A stretch of 64,000 nt of DNA from Hyphomicrobiales bacterium. Its GTDB lineage: Bacteria > Pseudomonadota > Alphaproteobacteria > Rhizobiales > Xanthobacteraceae. Where the stretch lies: positions 62,001 to 126,000 of the forward strand of contig JAFKKH010000020.1 in NCBI GenBank assembly GCA_017305665.1. The letters are read 5' to 3'. The notes under the pieces were generated by a model that worked only from the letters and a program-made list of their open reading frames with translations, was not told where the DNA came from and made no database searches. Both the position numbers and the translations under genes were made by a program. Position 1 is the stretch's first letter. Every line of letters starts with the position of its first letter. This document shows, in pieces, positions 20,259 through 28,357 of this stretch.

Positions 20259-20342
20259 TCACAGTCGGTCGCAGACGACGGCGTAGCCAATCGTCAGCGC
20301 GAAGAGTGCAGTGCCAAGAGCCAGCATAAGCAGATCGAGCAT
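20259..20342 (-). CDS. 27-aa single-helix membrane peptide upstream of kdpF
   Basis: A short frame from the ATG at 20342 (MLDLLMLALGTALFAL) ends with the sequence YAVVCDRL. It has a very strong ribosome-binding site (GGAGGGAG) 6-7 bp upstream. It is almost all one hydrophobic helix with a cytoplasmic Cys-Asp-Arg end. Small peptides of this shape precede kdpF in other alphaproteobacteria as I recall; no function is known to me. It is the first gene after the kdp promoter and 12 bp before kdpF, so it may be a second small subunit. Confidence 0.72.
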   Translation of the reverse strand: MLDLLMLALGTALFALTIGYAVVCDRL

Positions 20343-20391
20343 GGAAACTCCCTCCGGATCACGTGGAGCTTCGATGCAGGTAGGCGCGTCC

Positions 20392-20420
20392 AGATAAGGA
20401 AGCGATACGGATTTTGTGAA
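20392..20420 (-). promoter_or_regulatory. Predicted sigma-70-type promoter of the kdp operon
   Basis: On the minus strand TTCACA (20420-20415) and TTATCT (20397-20392) are separated by exactly 17 bases. The -35 box matches the consensus in five of six bases and the -10 box is weak, as expected for an activator-dependent promoter. It lies about 50 bp upstream of the first small kdp gene. Confidence 0.55.
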
Positions 20421-20425
20421 CCGCA

Positions 20426-20443
20426 CATAAAGGCGGCATAAAG
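20426..20443 (-). promoter_or_regulatory. Candidate KdpE-binding direct repeat
   Basis: The minus strand reads TTTATG-CCGCC-TTTATG (within 20443-20426), two identical half-sites with an 11-bp period. They sit 5 bp upstream of the -35 box of the kdp promoter. OmpR-type regulators bind tandem repeats of this period, and the E. coli KdpE site as I recall it is TTTATA-N5-TTTACA in the same place. Function is inferred. Confidence 0.6.
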
Positions 20444-20481
20444 ACAGGGACGATTGATGAGCCGATGCCGGCTTCGGCTTT

Positions 20482-20500
20482 GTCAACCGGTTGGGTTGAC
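20482..20500. repeat. Short inverted repeat between the RES toxin gene and the kdp promoter
   Basis: GTCAACC and GGTTGAC form a perfect 7-bp inverted repeat around five bases. It lies 18 bp downstream of the RES gene. There is no T-run, so it is a weak terminator at best; it could be an operator. Confidence 0.35.
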
Positions 20501-20517
20501 TGAACAAATTGCAGATT

Positions 20518-21210
20518 CTACAGCGCGAAGATTACGCCGGTCCTGCAGTTGCGCACCCTATCGACCCGATCACCGCTCCAGAAATAGTCGAAGTGATCGC
20601 CCTGGATCGGAACAGGTATCAAGTTTGGCCAAAAAATCGCAGCGCATTCCCCACCCGGGCAACGAACGCTGCGATAGAGGATTCCGTTCGACCCAGCGTC
20701 GCGCAGGTCTTTCGCGACAGCATGCGAACGCTTGTAGTCTATAGGATCGTGCAGCGTCGGATCGTTGCGCACGTCGTGCAGACCAAGATCGAGCGCATTG
20801 ATCAGTACGCGAAACTGCGAGGTCCAGCCCGGCTCTTCCCGGCTTTGGGACATGAACCGGCCATGGTGATAGGCAACTTCGCGGATGGCGACCTCTTCGC
20901 GATCTCCCGCGCTATACACGCCATAACTGCCATCGGTGAACCGGCCCGGACGGTCGCGGCTGACGTGAACAAATGGCGCCATGAGCAAACTCGCTCCAGC
21001 GCCGGATACTCGCCGCTCTGGCGGGACGAGATCGAGCCTGCCCAGATTTTCCCACACCCGCGGGTTTGTCTTCGACTCCGCGGAGGCAAGCGCTTCCCAA
21101 TCGCTCGGATCGGCGATGTCTTCGAACAGATCGATCGTCGGAAAAATCGAGCGGATAATGCGATAAGCTTTCGGCCATCGCGTCCGGACGACGGGAAAAT
21201 CGTCGATCAC
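20518..21210 (-). CDS. RES-domain toxin (NAD+-depleting type)
   Basis: About 230 aa with the three motifs that name the RES domain. An arginine sits near the start (KAYRIIRSIFP), a glutamate in the middle (REEVAIREVAYHHGRF), and a serine near the end (NGILYRSVRCPGGECAAIF). Studied RES toxins degrade NAD+ or ADP-ribosylate targets. The GTG start at 21210 overlaps the antitoxin stop (GTGA); a longer reading up to 21513 would only be the antitoxin gene in another frame. It is the second gene of a toxin-antitoxin operon. Confidence 0.9.
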   Translation of the reverse strand: MIDDFPVVRTRWPKAYRIIRSIFPTIDLFEDIADPSDWEALASAESKTNPRVWENLGRLDLVPPERRVSGAGASLLMAPFVHVSRDRPGRFTDGSYGVYSAGDREEVAIREVAYHHGRFMSQSREEPGWTSQFRVLINALDLGLHDVRNDPTLHDPIDYKRSHAVAKDLRDAGSNGILYRSVRCPGGECAAIFWPNLIPVPIQGDHFDYFWSGDRVDRVRNCRTGVIFAL

Positions 21211-21617
21211 CAACCACCGCGCTCCGCATCCAGATAGGCGCGCACGCGAGCCAGCGAGAAGATGTCGCCCTGCCCCATGACCTCCGCCGGCGTGCGGCCG
21301 CCGAATGCATCGTTCGGCTTGCCGATCCATGCATAACCGCGCTCCGGATCCGCGAAGAGGTAACGCAGCCCCTTGTGAATGCCCATCAACAGGGAAAGAC
21401 GGGTCGCAAGATCCCTGTCGATACGCCCGGGATCGCCGGCCTTCCAGCGTGCGTAAGTTCGCGCGGCCAAACCACCGAGCATCTCGCGCGCGGTGCCGTC
21501 GCCAAGCTTCCATTTCTCAAACAACTTGAGTACGGCGCGCGCCATCGCCTCTGCTTCAGCAGCTGTGACATGGGGCGTCTCGGGCGACGCAACTGTGGAC
21601 GCAATCTCGCGAAGCAT
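21207..21617 (-). CDS. Xre/MbcA/ParS-type antitoxin for the RES toxin
   Basis: A 136-aa protein. The N-terminal half has a helix-turn-helix-like region (LGGLAARTYARWKAGDPGRIDRDLATRLSLLMGI). The C-terminal half is the toxin-binding domain of the family formerly called DUF2384 (YLFADPERGYAWIGKPND, then FGGRTPAEVM and the final helix). It neutralises the RES toxin and normally represses its own promoter. The start has GGAG upstream and a promoter and palindrome directly before it. Confidence 0.9.
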   Translation of the reverse strand: MLREIASTVASPETPHVTAAEAEAMARAVLKLFEKWKLGDGTAREMLGGLAARTYARWKAGDPGRIDRDLATRLSLLMGIHKGLRYLFADPERGYAWIGKPNDAFGGRTPAEVMGQGDIFSLARVRAYLDAERGGW

Positions 21618-21628
21618 GGCTCCATTCC

Positions 21629-21668
21629 CTATATGGCCAAATATAGTCTAATTTATGCCAGATGGCAA
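21629..21668 (-). promoter_or_regulatory. Promoter and palindromic operator of the RES/Xre operon
   Basis: On the minus strand TTGCCA (21668-21663) and TATATT (21645-21640) are 17 bp apart, a good sigma-70 promoter. The -10 box lies inside the inverted repeat CTATAT-N6-ATATAG (21629-21646). A repressor on this palindrome would block the promoter, which fits antitoxin autoregulation. The leader is only about 15 nt. Confidence 0.65.
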
Positions 21669-21933
21669 CAACACACGCCCCCTGTCTTTTCAAAGAAACA
21701 GAGATATTCAATGAGATAAATCAAGATGTTATTAGAATCGCGTCGGAAAGCTGGCCATCTCGTCGCGGGAGAAGATGCCGATGGCGTCATTCCCGCCGCA
21801 CCTCGACCGTTAGTATCAACGCAGCTTCTCGCAGTGCCATTCTGCCAGAGACTTCGAATACCGCTGATGTCCTGCTTCCGGAGATCGGTTGGCACTCACA
21901 GGGCAAGCTCGTCTGGTTGCTGGCTGGAAATCA
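21669..21933. other. Intergenic region without a supported gene
   Basis: The stretch between the toxin-antitoxin promoter and the MFS gene is AT-rich on its left side. It holds only short frames in both strands that lack recognisable sequence. It probably contains the promoter of the MFS gene; I could not pick a convincing one. Confidence 0.5.
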
Positions 21934-23334
21934 ATGCAGCTACACTTCCGTGTGACTTCGATTTCCAAACCTGATCATTCCCATCCGTCAACGGCGCTGC
22001 TGCACAGGAGGTCCTGGCAGATTGCCATGATCGGTCTCGGCACGGCCGCGACGCAGCTGGACACGTCAGTCAATATCGCCTTCCCCGCCATTACCCGGTG
22101 GTTCGACCTCTCGATCGGCGACATCCAATGGGTCGTCATCTGCTATGTCCTGACCTATGCCAGCCTGCTTCTCGCACTCGGACGCATTGGCGACGCGATC
22201 GGTCATGCCCTTGTTTTCCGGATTGGCCTCATCTGGAGCACGGTCGCGCTTCTCCTTGTCGGCTGGTCGCCGAGCTTTGGCGCAATGCTCTTCTTTCGCT
22301 TCCTGCAGGGCGTTGGCGCCGCACTCGTGCTGAGTTGCGGCATAGCGCTGGTGACGAGTCTCTATGGCGAGGAACGGCGTAGCCGTGCGCTTGGCATCTA
22401 CACCATGATGTTCTCCGTTGGATTGATGCTTGGTCCTCTTGTTGGCGGCGCGTTGACAGCAGCCTGGGATTGGTCGGCGGTGTTCTTGTTCCGGGCTCCA
22501 ATCGCCGCCGCCGCGCTATTCCTGTTGCGCGGCATGCCGATTTCGGCGCGGAATCAATCCGCCGATCGCTTTGACATCCTGGGCGCGGCAGCACTGGTAT
22601 TTGGTCTGGTCATGATGCTGCTGGCCATCAATCGCGTTCGCGAATTCTCCGCCGTCTGGTTCGCCCTGCTATCCGCCGCGGGTTTTGCTGGCTTCATCTT
22701 CCGTGAGTCACGCGCGGCGCGTCCCATCATCGCGTTCGGAGTCCTGAGGCAACCGGGCTTCGCGCTGCTCAACCTCGTCAGTGTGTTGGCCAATCTCGCC
22801 GCATTCTCGGTCTGGATGCTGGTGCCTTATTTCCTGGCGCGCGTGCCCGGATATACTTTGACCGAAAGCGGCATCATCTTGGCGACCGCTGCGGTCGGAA
22901 CGGTACTGGCCGCCCCAATCGGCGGGCGCATCTCCGGACAATATATTTCGCCGGAAAGATTGGCGATCGCAGGCGCGGCTGCGATTGGCGGAGGCCTCTT
23001 GCTTGTCAGCACATGGACGGAGCAAACCCCGACAATCCTCCGGATTGCAGGGCTGGTCGTACAAGGCAGCGGCCTCGGCCTATTCCAGCTCGCCTATTCG
23101 GACATCGTGACAGAAATACTTCCAGCCCGAGATCGCGGCGTTGCAGGCAGTCTTGTATTGCTGACGCGAACGTTCGGCACTGTGACTGCCGCCTCGATCA
23201 CGCTGCTAATCTTCGGGATCCTGAGCACGAACGATGGCTTCTTCGGAGGCTTCCAGAGGACATTCCAGCTTGCGGCTGCGCTGGCATTTGCTGCAGCCGG
23301 ACTATTGGCCTTTTCATCGCGCCAAAAACGATGA
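21934..23334 (+). CDS. MFS drug/metabolite exporter, DHA2-like
   Basis: About 466 aa with 12-14 hydrophobic segments. Motifs are typical of H+ antiporter MFS exporters: LDTSVNIAFPAI in helix 1, GRIGDAIGHALVFRIG (motif A) and LMLGPLVGGAL (motif C). The last is the antiporter signature, so export is more likely than import. The start at 21934 is preceded by GGAAA, and an earlier ATG at 21889 is possible. No regulator is adjacent. Substrate unknown. Confidence 0.85.
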   Translation: MQLHFRVTSISKPDHSHPSTALLHRRSWQIAMIGLGTAATQLDTSVNIAFPAITRWFDLSIGDIQWVVICYVLTYASLLLALGRIGDAIGHALVFRIGLIWSTVALLLVGWSPSFGAMLFFRFLQGVGAALVLSCGIALVTSLYGEERRSRALGIYTMMFSVGLMLGPLVGGALTAAWDWSAVFLFRAPIAAAALFLLRGMPISARNQSADRFDILGAAALVFGLVMMLLAINRVREFSAVWFALLSAAGFAGFIFRESRAARPIIAFGVLRQPGFALLNLVSVLANLAAFSVWMLVPYFLARVPGYTLTESGIILATAAVGTVLAAPIGGRISGQYISPERLAIAGAAAIGGGLLLVSTWTEQTPTILRIAGLVVQGSGLGLFQLAYSDIVTEILPARDRGVAGSLVLLTRTFGTVTAASITLLIFGILSTNDGFFGGFQRTFQLAAALAFAAAGLLAFSSRQKR

Positions 23335-23518
23335 CGCTAAAAAAGCAAGATTCTCATCCGCGCGGATGCTGGCGCCTCGACGCTGATCAAGATCGTACTT
23401 GACCAGCAGGTTACCTCGCCGGCAACGCCGCAGTGCGCACGCCAGCGATTGGATGACAAGCACGCACAAGCCGTAAGATTCGCGAGCTGATGTAACTCGG
23501 CTATATCGATCGGCTCTA
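23335..23518. other. Intergenic stretch between the MFS gene and the 58-aa ORF
   Basis: No coding frame with recognisable content and no clear hairpin with a T-run was seen here. Confidence 0.4.
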
Positions 23519-23695
23519 CTAAGTTGGCTGCGCGTCAAGTTTCTGTTTGAGTTGATTGATCACATCCTGGTCGTCGGTGACGACACGAAGATAGCCATGC
23601 CAGGTGACCGGCCCGCATTTGGTATGTTCGCTCGCGAGCTGATCTTTCAGTGACGGGAACAATCCCTTGTGGCGGGGCGGAATCAGAAGTTCCAT
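23519..23695 (-). CDS. Small 58-aa protein of unknown function
   Basis: The minus strand from the ATG at 23695 encodes MELLIPPRHKGLFPSLK, continues through a Cys (HTKCGPVTWHGYLRVVTDD) and ends with a helical tail (VINQLKQKLDA). A strong ribosome-binding site GGAGG lies 7 bp upstream. The composition is soluble and protein-like, unlike the arginine- and serine-rich shadow frames nearby. No family is recognised. It is transcribed in the same direction as minCDE but 156 bp downstream of minE, so it may share the transcript. Confidence 0.6.
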   Translation of the reverse strand: MELLIPPRHKGLFPSLKDQLASEHTKCGPVTWHGYLRVVTDDQDVINQLKQKLDAQPT

Positions 23696-23851
23696 GTTGT
23701 ACCTCCACAGATGACGGACTTGAGATACCTCTCAACGAGATTATAGGCACCCGATTTTGGCGAGCCGTGGACATGACGACCCACCGCTATGATGACGGTG
23801 ACGCCACACAAGTAACGAGCCGCTACCAGAGGTGGGCGTCAGGCGGTCCCA

Positions 23852-24133
23852 TCAACTGGCAATCGCCATCTTCTTATCGAAGCCATTCGGGACTTCGATA
23901 TCGACTTCGAGCGTCGACACGCTCTCTCCCCTGTCCATCCGGACGACGACCTTCTCCGGATCCAGCACGACGTGCCGCGAGACCACGGCAAGAATCTCTT
24001 CTCGCAGAATCCCCAGCAGATCGGGCTGGCTGCGCAGCCCACGCTCATGCGCCAGGAGAATCTGCAACCTTTCCCGCGCAACAGGCGCGGAACCGGTCCG
24101 GCGGCGAAGCAGACGCAGAAGATTCATGCTCAT
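23852..24133 (-). CDS. minE: MinE, topological specificity factor of cell division
   Basis: A 93-aa protein with the N-terminal MinD-stimulating part ([27 protein letters not shown]) and the C-terminal dimerisation half ([35 protein letters not shown]). MinE drives MinCD off the membrane at midcell. The ATG at 24133 overlaps the minD stop (ATGA). An internal ATG two codons later is also possible. Confidence 0.96.
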   Translation of the reverse strand: MSMNLLRLLRRRTGSAPVARERLQILLAHERGLRSQPDLLGILREEILAVVSRHVVLDPEKVVVRMDRGESVSTLEVDIEVPNGFDKKMAIAS

Positions 24134-24948
24134 GCTGCCCTCCGTCCAAACAACCGATCCATGAAACCTTTGCGCTGTTCGGTCGGAACCACCATCGTAA
24201 CCGTCTCGCCACTCAGGCGCCGCGCCGCATCCATGTAGGCGCGGGCAGGCATGCTCGTGGCGTCGTTCAATGTCACCGGCGATCCGACATTCGACGCCTT
24301 CAGGACATCCTGACTTTCAGGGATGATGCCCAGGAGCGGGACCGCGAGGATTTCAAGGATGTCATCGATGTTGAGCATTTCGCCGCGCGACGCGCGAGAC
24401 GTGTCGTAGCGTGTGATGAGGACATGCTTCTTCATCTGCTCGCCCTGCTCGGCCTTCACCGTCTTGGAATCGAGCATCCCGATAATACGATCGGCGTCCC
24501 GAACGGATGAGACTTCGGGATTGGTGACGATTACGGCCTCGTCCGCGTAACGCATCGCCAGTGTCGCACCGCGCTCGATGCCAGCCGGGCTGTCGCAGAT
24601 CACCCAATCGAACCGAGTGCGCAACTCCGCGATGATGTCGCGGATGCCCTCGTCCGTCAGCGCGTCCTTGTCGCGGGTCTGCGACGCAGGAAGCAGCCAG
24701 AGATTCTCGAGCCGCTTGTCGCGGATCAGTGCCTGCGAGAGCTTTGCAACGCCCTGCGCGACATTGATGAGATCGAATACGACGCGCCGTTCTGCCCCCA
24801 TGATGAGGTCGAGATTGCGCAGGCCGACATCGAAATCGACCACGACAACCTTCTCCCCCTGCTGCGCAAGCGCTGCGCCGAGCGCGGCCGTGGACGTTGT
24901 CTTGCCAACGCCGCCCTTGCCTGATGTCACGACCAAGACTTTGGCCAT
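24130..24948 (-). CDS. minD: MinD, septum-site-determining ATPase
   Basis: A 272-aa ParA-type ATPase with the deviant Walker A ([18 protein letters not shown]), the [14 protein letters not shown] region and [11 protein letters not shown] basic amphipathic C-terminal helix ([14 protein letters not shown]) anchors it to the membrane. It recruits MinC to inhibit Z-ring formation at the poles. It lies 18 bp after minC. Confidence 0.97.
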   Translation of the reverse strand: MAKVLVVTSGKGGVGKTTSTAALGAALAQQGEKVVVVDFDVGLRNLDLIMGAERRVVFDLINVAQGVAKLSQALIRDKRLENLWLLPASQTRDKDALTDEGIRDIIAELRTRFDWVICDSPAGIERGATLAMRYADEAVIVTNPEVSSVRDADRIIGMLDSKTVKAEQGEQMKKHVLITRYDTSRASRGEMLNIDDILEILAVPLLGIIPESQDVLKASNVGSPVTLNDATSMPARAYMDAARRLSGETVTMVVPTEQRKGFMDRLFGRRAA

Positions 24949-24966
24949 CGTTGTCTCCTGTGCTTG

Positions 24967-25665
24967 TTAGTTGAGCGGCGTGATTCGCATAACGTCGCCG
25001 TCCAGCCACGCCTGCGCGGGCTGCCGACGCAGCGTTTCACCGATATCTTCTGCAGTCTGGTAGTAGCCATCGATGGCCAGAAGTTCGGCCTCGATCTTCT
25101 GGCAATAGATTCGCGCAGCCGAATTGCCGTTGATTCCGGCCATCGCCCGCCCTCTCAGCGTCCCATAAACATGGATGGAACCGCTCGCGACGATCTCCGC
25201 ACCGGAGCCGACCGAACCGAGCACCGTGACATCGCCCTCGGTGAATACGATCCGTTGTCCCGATCGGACCGGGTTCTGAAGCAGGAGCGACGAGGATGGA
25301 GGTGGCGGCTGAACTTCGACCTTTTTCGGCTCCGCCTGCTGGATCAGGCAGCCGCGTCCGCCGCTCAGCACCGGCGGCAAACCCGAATCCAGTCCGCTCG
25401 CCTCCACGCCCTCGAGGCCGAGAATGCGAACCCCGCGCCCCTCGAGATTTGAAACCAGATGCGTGATGCCGTGCGAACTCAATTCGACCGCGGAAAGATC
25501 GAGCACGATCGGGCGCCCCGCGAAAAAGTCGGGTGAATGCGTCAGCGTTGCGTCGATTTCCTCAAGCCAGTTCATGATTGGCATGAACGGCGTGAACACG
25601 AACGCGACGTAGGACCGGCCTCGGAGGCGCATGATCTGACGTTTCGGCACCACCTTTGAATCCAT
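24967..25665 (-). CDS. minC: MinC, septum formation inhibitor
   Basis: A 232-aa protein with the N-terminal FtsZ-inhibiting domain and, after a proline/serine linker (QPPPPSSSLLL), the C-terminal beta-helix (GDVTVLGSVGSGAEIVASGSIHVYGTLRGRAMAGING) that binds MinD. Gene order CDE is the usual one. A CtrA-type box lies about 65-80 bp upstream of the start. Confidence 0.96.
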   Translation of the reverse strand: MDSKVVPKRQIMRLRGRSYVAFVFTPFMPIMNWLEEIDATLTHSPDFFAGRPIVLDLSAVELSSHGITHLVSNLEGRGVRILGLEGVEASGLDSGLPPVLSGGRGCLIQQAEPKKVEVQPPPPSSSLLLQNPVRSGQRIVFTEGDVTVLGSVGSGAEIVASGSIHVYGTLRGRAMAGINGNSAARIYCQKIEAELLAIDGYYQTAEDIGETLRRQPAQAWLDGDVMRITPLN

Positions 25666-25728
25666 AGTGACCGCTCTCTGCTTTCGAAAAAGTTTGTCAT
25701 TAGTTAATTTTAAATTGAGCAGTGTCGG

Positions 25729-25744
25729 TTAACGATTGGTTAAC
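25729..25744. promoter_or_regulatory. Candidate CtrA-binding site upstream of minCDE
   Basis: The sequence TTAA-CGATTGG-TTAAC matches the CtrA full-site consensus TTAA-N7-TTAA(C) exactly, and the reverse complement matches it too. It is placed 64 bp upstream of the minC start, followed on the minus strand by an AT-rich tract that could be the -10 region. CtrA is the alphaproteobacterial cell-cycle master regulator; as I recall, minC is a reported CtrA target in Brucella and Sinorhizobium. Binding is inferred. Confidence 0.65.
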
Positions 25745-26103
25745 AGCGACGTTTTTCTGGTCGCAGAATGTTGCGGAGCCACGAGGTGGAGCTTTGAGGT
25801 CACATGTCCGAATCGACAGGCGAATCAGGCGTGTCGACGTCAACCGTGTCGTGGATATGCAGACTGGAATCCGCCAGGCGGAGAGGTTTGCTCCGGCCTT
25901 CGAGCGCCAGCGGGCGGCGGGCACCTCGGCACTAGCCGAGATCGTGCTCGACCAAGAGTCATCTCGCCGGCGGAGACGATCAGCGCATTCAGGAAAACCC
26001 ACGGGCGGCAAAGCAGGCGGGAGCGCGACGGGCTATGTTGACATCGCCGTCTTTGAATTCCGACACCAGCACGACGATCGCGGCCAGCCCGCGATCCTGT
26101 CCA
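25745..26103. other. Intergenic region with no supported gene
   Basis: Open frames exist on both strands, but their translations are arginine- and serine-rich without motifs, and none has a good ribosome-binding site. I see no repeat or RNA structure that I can name. It may be decayed coding sequence. Confidence 0.45.
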
Positions 26104-26406
26104 TCACCGGACCGGAAAGTGCACCATGGTCACGCCACCGGAAGCGTAGTTGGGCACATCGCCTGCAACCGCCTTCCCTTCTTTCGACCCAAGCGCGTTC
26201 ATCAGCGCATCTTCACTTTCGAAGTCCGCCTCAAAGACGCAGAAATATGGCGTCTTGCCGGGTCCCAGAAGCTTCACGTCAAACGAATAGTGCGCAGCCT
26301 TCAGGCCCGGCATCTTGCTCGCGAGCGGTACGTGCGTCTCGACATAGTACTTCTTGAAATGCGAGGGGTCCTTCGGTTCGTTGTAAAGAACCAGCAACCT
26401 GTGCAT
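26104..26406 (-). CDS. EthD-family small protein
   Basis: A 100-aa protein with the ferredoxin-like EthD/dimeric alpha-beta-barrel pattern: MHRLLVLYNEPKDPSHFKKY, ETHVPLASKMPGL, then a second strand-helix unit ending in VTMVHFPVR. EthD proteins are small partners or enzymes of uncertain function. A terminator-like hairpin separates it from gfa upstream, so it may have its own promoter; the role in this island is unknown. Confidence 0.8.
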   Translation of the reverse strand: MHRLLVLYNEPKDPSHFKKYYVETHVPLASKMPGLKAAHYSFDVKLLGPGKTPYFCVFEADFESEDALMNALGSKEGKAVAGDVPNYASGGVTMVHFPVR

Positions 26407-26489
26407 TTGGAGTCCCTCCCGATGTCAGTTGATCCGTTCGTTGCCAAAGCCAAGCTTTGGAACAATGGTCATCAAGTCGTCCGGTTAAA

Positions 26490-26523
26490 CGGCTAGCCCG
26501 CGGAGCTATCCGCGGGCTAGCCG
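26490..26523 (-). terminator. Hairpin terminator downstream of gfa
   Basis: A perfect 15-bp inverted repeat (26490-26504 and 26509-26523) with a 4-base loop lies 74 bp past the gfa stop on the minus strand, followed by TTTAACC. The stem is GC-rich. The T-run is short, so termination may be partial. It probably ends the xoxF-xoxG-adhC-gfa transcript before the EthD gene. Confidence 0.75.
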
Positions 26524-26596
26524 CCAGCCGTGTGATCCGAGCGGATCGCAGTGCCCCCGCCTCTATGCAACCAAGTTCGACCGGACAGGTCGATCC

Positions 26597-27163
26597 TCAG
26601 GCTGCTTTCTGGGATTTTGCCACATGGGTGGCGATCGCATCCATCAATGGCGGCGACAGACAATCATAAGGCTCGAGCCCGAGCTCCTTCAGCCGTGACC
26701 TGATCCCGCTCATCGCACCGGGATCGACACCGGATTCGATGACCGACGATACGAACGCCGCGAAGCCCGGAGCCGCCGAGCCGCTTTCAGTGAAAAGCTC
26801 GGGATGAACGAAATCGAGGCCGTAGAACGGATGCGTCTTGTTCTCGATGCGGCCGAACATGTGGGTGCCGCAAACCTTGCAGGCGTGCCGTTGGATCGTC
26901 TTCGAAGCATCGACGATGTGAAGTTTGTCGCCGTTCTCAAGTATGGTCACGTTCTCGCGTGGAACCACCGCAACCACCGAGAAGGTCGCGCCGTTCGGCT
27001 TCCAACACTGGGTGCAGCCGCAAGCGTGATTATGCGCAACATCACCCTTGATGCCGATCTTGACCGGCTTGTCCTTGCATTTGCAGACAAGGGTTCCGCC
27101 GGCAAAGCTGCCCGAGCCCTTCTTGACACCATCATCAACCGACGGGTGGATATGGACGGTCAT
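26597..27163 (-). CDS. gfa: Glutathione-dependent formaldehyde-activating enzyme (Gfa)
   Basis: A 188-aa zinc protein with the Gfa pattern: [17 protein letters not shown], then [19 protein letters not shown] and a later CKVCGTH. These cysteines bind structural and catalytic zinc. The enzyme speeds formation of S-hydroxymethylglutathione from formaldehyde and glutathione. It lies directly after the class III alcohol dehydrogenase that uses this product, and downstream of XoxF that makes the formaldehyde. Confidence 0.95.
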   Translation of the reverse strand: MTVHIHPSVDDGVKKGSGSFAGGTLVCKCKDKPVKIGIKGDVAHNHACGCTQCWKPNGATFSVVAVVPRENVTILENGDKLHIVDASKTIQRHACKVCGTHMFGRIENKTHPFYGLDFVHPELFTESGSAAPGFAAFVSSVIESGVDPGAMSGIRSRLKELGLEPYDCLSPPLMDAIATHVAKSQKAA

Positions 27164-27212
27164 GGTTATCCTCCTTGTGTCTGACGCTTTGATTTAGAAC
27201 GTGCTGTTAAAT

Positions 27213-28322
27213 TCAGAATACGACGACCGAACGGATCGACTTACCCTCATGCATCAAGTCGAATCCCTTGTTGATGTCCTCGAGCTTGAGGACGTGAGTA
27301 ATCATCGGATCGATCTGGATCTTGCCATTCACGTACCAGTCGACGATTTTCGGCACGTCGGTACGACCGCGAGCGCCTCCGAACGCCGTACCTTTCCAAA
27401 CCCGGCCGGTCACGAGTTGGAACGGCCGCGTGGCGATTTCCTTGCCGGCTTCGGCGACCCCGATCACAACCGATACGCCCCAGCCGCGATGGCAGGCTTC
27501 CAGCGCCTGCCGCATCACCGTGGTATTGCCGGTGCAATCGAAGGTGAAATCGGCGCCTCCGTCGGTCAGCCCGACCAGATGCTGCACGATGTCGCCATCG
27601 ACCTTCTTGGGATTGACGAAGTGCGTCATGCCGAAGCGGCGCCCCCATTCCTCCTTGGAATCGTTGAGGTCGACGCCGATGATCTTGTCGGCACCCACCA
27701 TCCGCGCGCCCTGGATGACATTGAGACCGATGCCGCCGAGGCCGAACACCACCACATTGGCGCCCGGCGTGACCTTGGCCGTGTTGACCACCGCACCGAC
27801 GCCTGTCGTCACGCCGCAGCCGATATAGCAACTCTTGTCGAACGGCGCGTCTTGACGAATTTTGGCGATCGCGATCTCCGGCAGCACCGTGAAATTCGAA
27901 AAGGTGGAGCAGCCCATATAGTGGAAGATGGTCTTGCCCTTGTGACTGAAACGCGAGGTGCCGTCGGGCATCACGCCTTTGCCCTGTGTGGCACGGATCG
28001 CTGTGCAGAGATTGGTCTTTTGGCTGAGGCAGCTTTTGCACTGCCGGCATTCCGGCGTGTAAAGCGGGATCACATGATCGCCCGGTTTCACCGAGGTGAC
28101 GCCCGGTCCGACCTCGCGAACGATGCCGGCACCCTCATGGCCGAGAATGGAAGGAAAGATTCCTTCACTGTCGAAGCCATCCAGCGTGTAGGCATCGGTG
28201 TGGCAAATTCCGGTAGCCTTGATCTCGACCAGGACTTCACCGGCCTTCGGGCCTTCCAGATCGAGCTCGACGATTTCGAGCGGCTTCTTGGCCTCAAAGG
28301 CGACTGCGGCGCGTGTCTTCAT
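27213..28322 (-). CDS. adhC: S-(hydroxymethyl)glutathione dehydrogenase / class III alcohol dehydrogenase
   Basis: A 369-aa MDR-family dehydrogenase with catalytic zinc ligands in [11 protein letters not shown] and [13 protein letters not shown], the structural four-Cys lobe ([15 protein letters not shown]) and the NAD-binding motif ([15 protein letters not shown]). It oxidises S-hydroxymethylglutathione to S-formylglutathione with NAD+. It lies between xoxG and gfa with short gaps of 35 and 49 bp, so it is part of the methanol operon. It is also named flhA in related bacteria. Confidence 0.95.
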   Translation of the reverse strand: MKTRAAVAFEAKKPLEIVELDLEGPKAGEVLVEIKATGICHTDAYTLDGFDSEGIFPSILGHEGAGIVREVGPGVTSVKPGDHVIPLYTPECRQCKSCLSQKTNLCTAIRATQGKGVMPDGTSRFSHKGKTIFHYMGCSTFSNFTVLPEIAIAKIRQDAPFDKSCYIGCGVTTGVGAVVNTAKVTPGANVVVFGLGGIGLNVIQGARMVGADKIIGVDLNDSKEEWGRRFGMTHFVNPKKVDGDIVQHLVGLTDGGADFTFDCTGNTTVMRQALEACHRGWGVSVVIGVAEAGKEIATRPFQLVTGRVWKGTAFGGARGRTDVPKIVDWYVNGKIQIDPMITHVLKLEDINKGFDLMHEGKSIRSVVVF

Positions 28323-28357
28323 TCCCTGCTCCCGTTGCGCTCTTCAGCAGCGTGCGC

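Noticed and set aside
20482-20500. Inverted repeat downstream of RES considered as an intrinsic terminator
   Set aside because: No T-run follows the stem in either direction; kept only as a repeat.
20518-21513. Extended 331-residue version of the RES toxin
   Set aside because: The extra N-terminus is the antitoxin gene in another frame; the GTG overlapping the antitoxin stop is a better start.
25700-26357. Frames on both strands between minC and the EthD gene
   Set aside because: Neither has a ribosome-binding site, a signal or a motif; they overlap each other and the EthD gene. I kept the region as intergenic.
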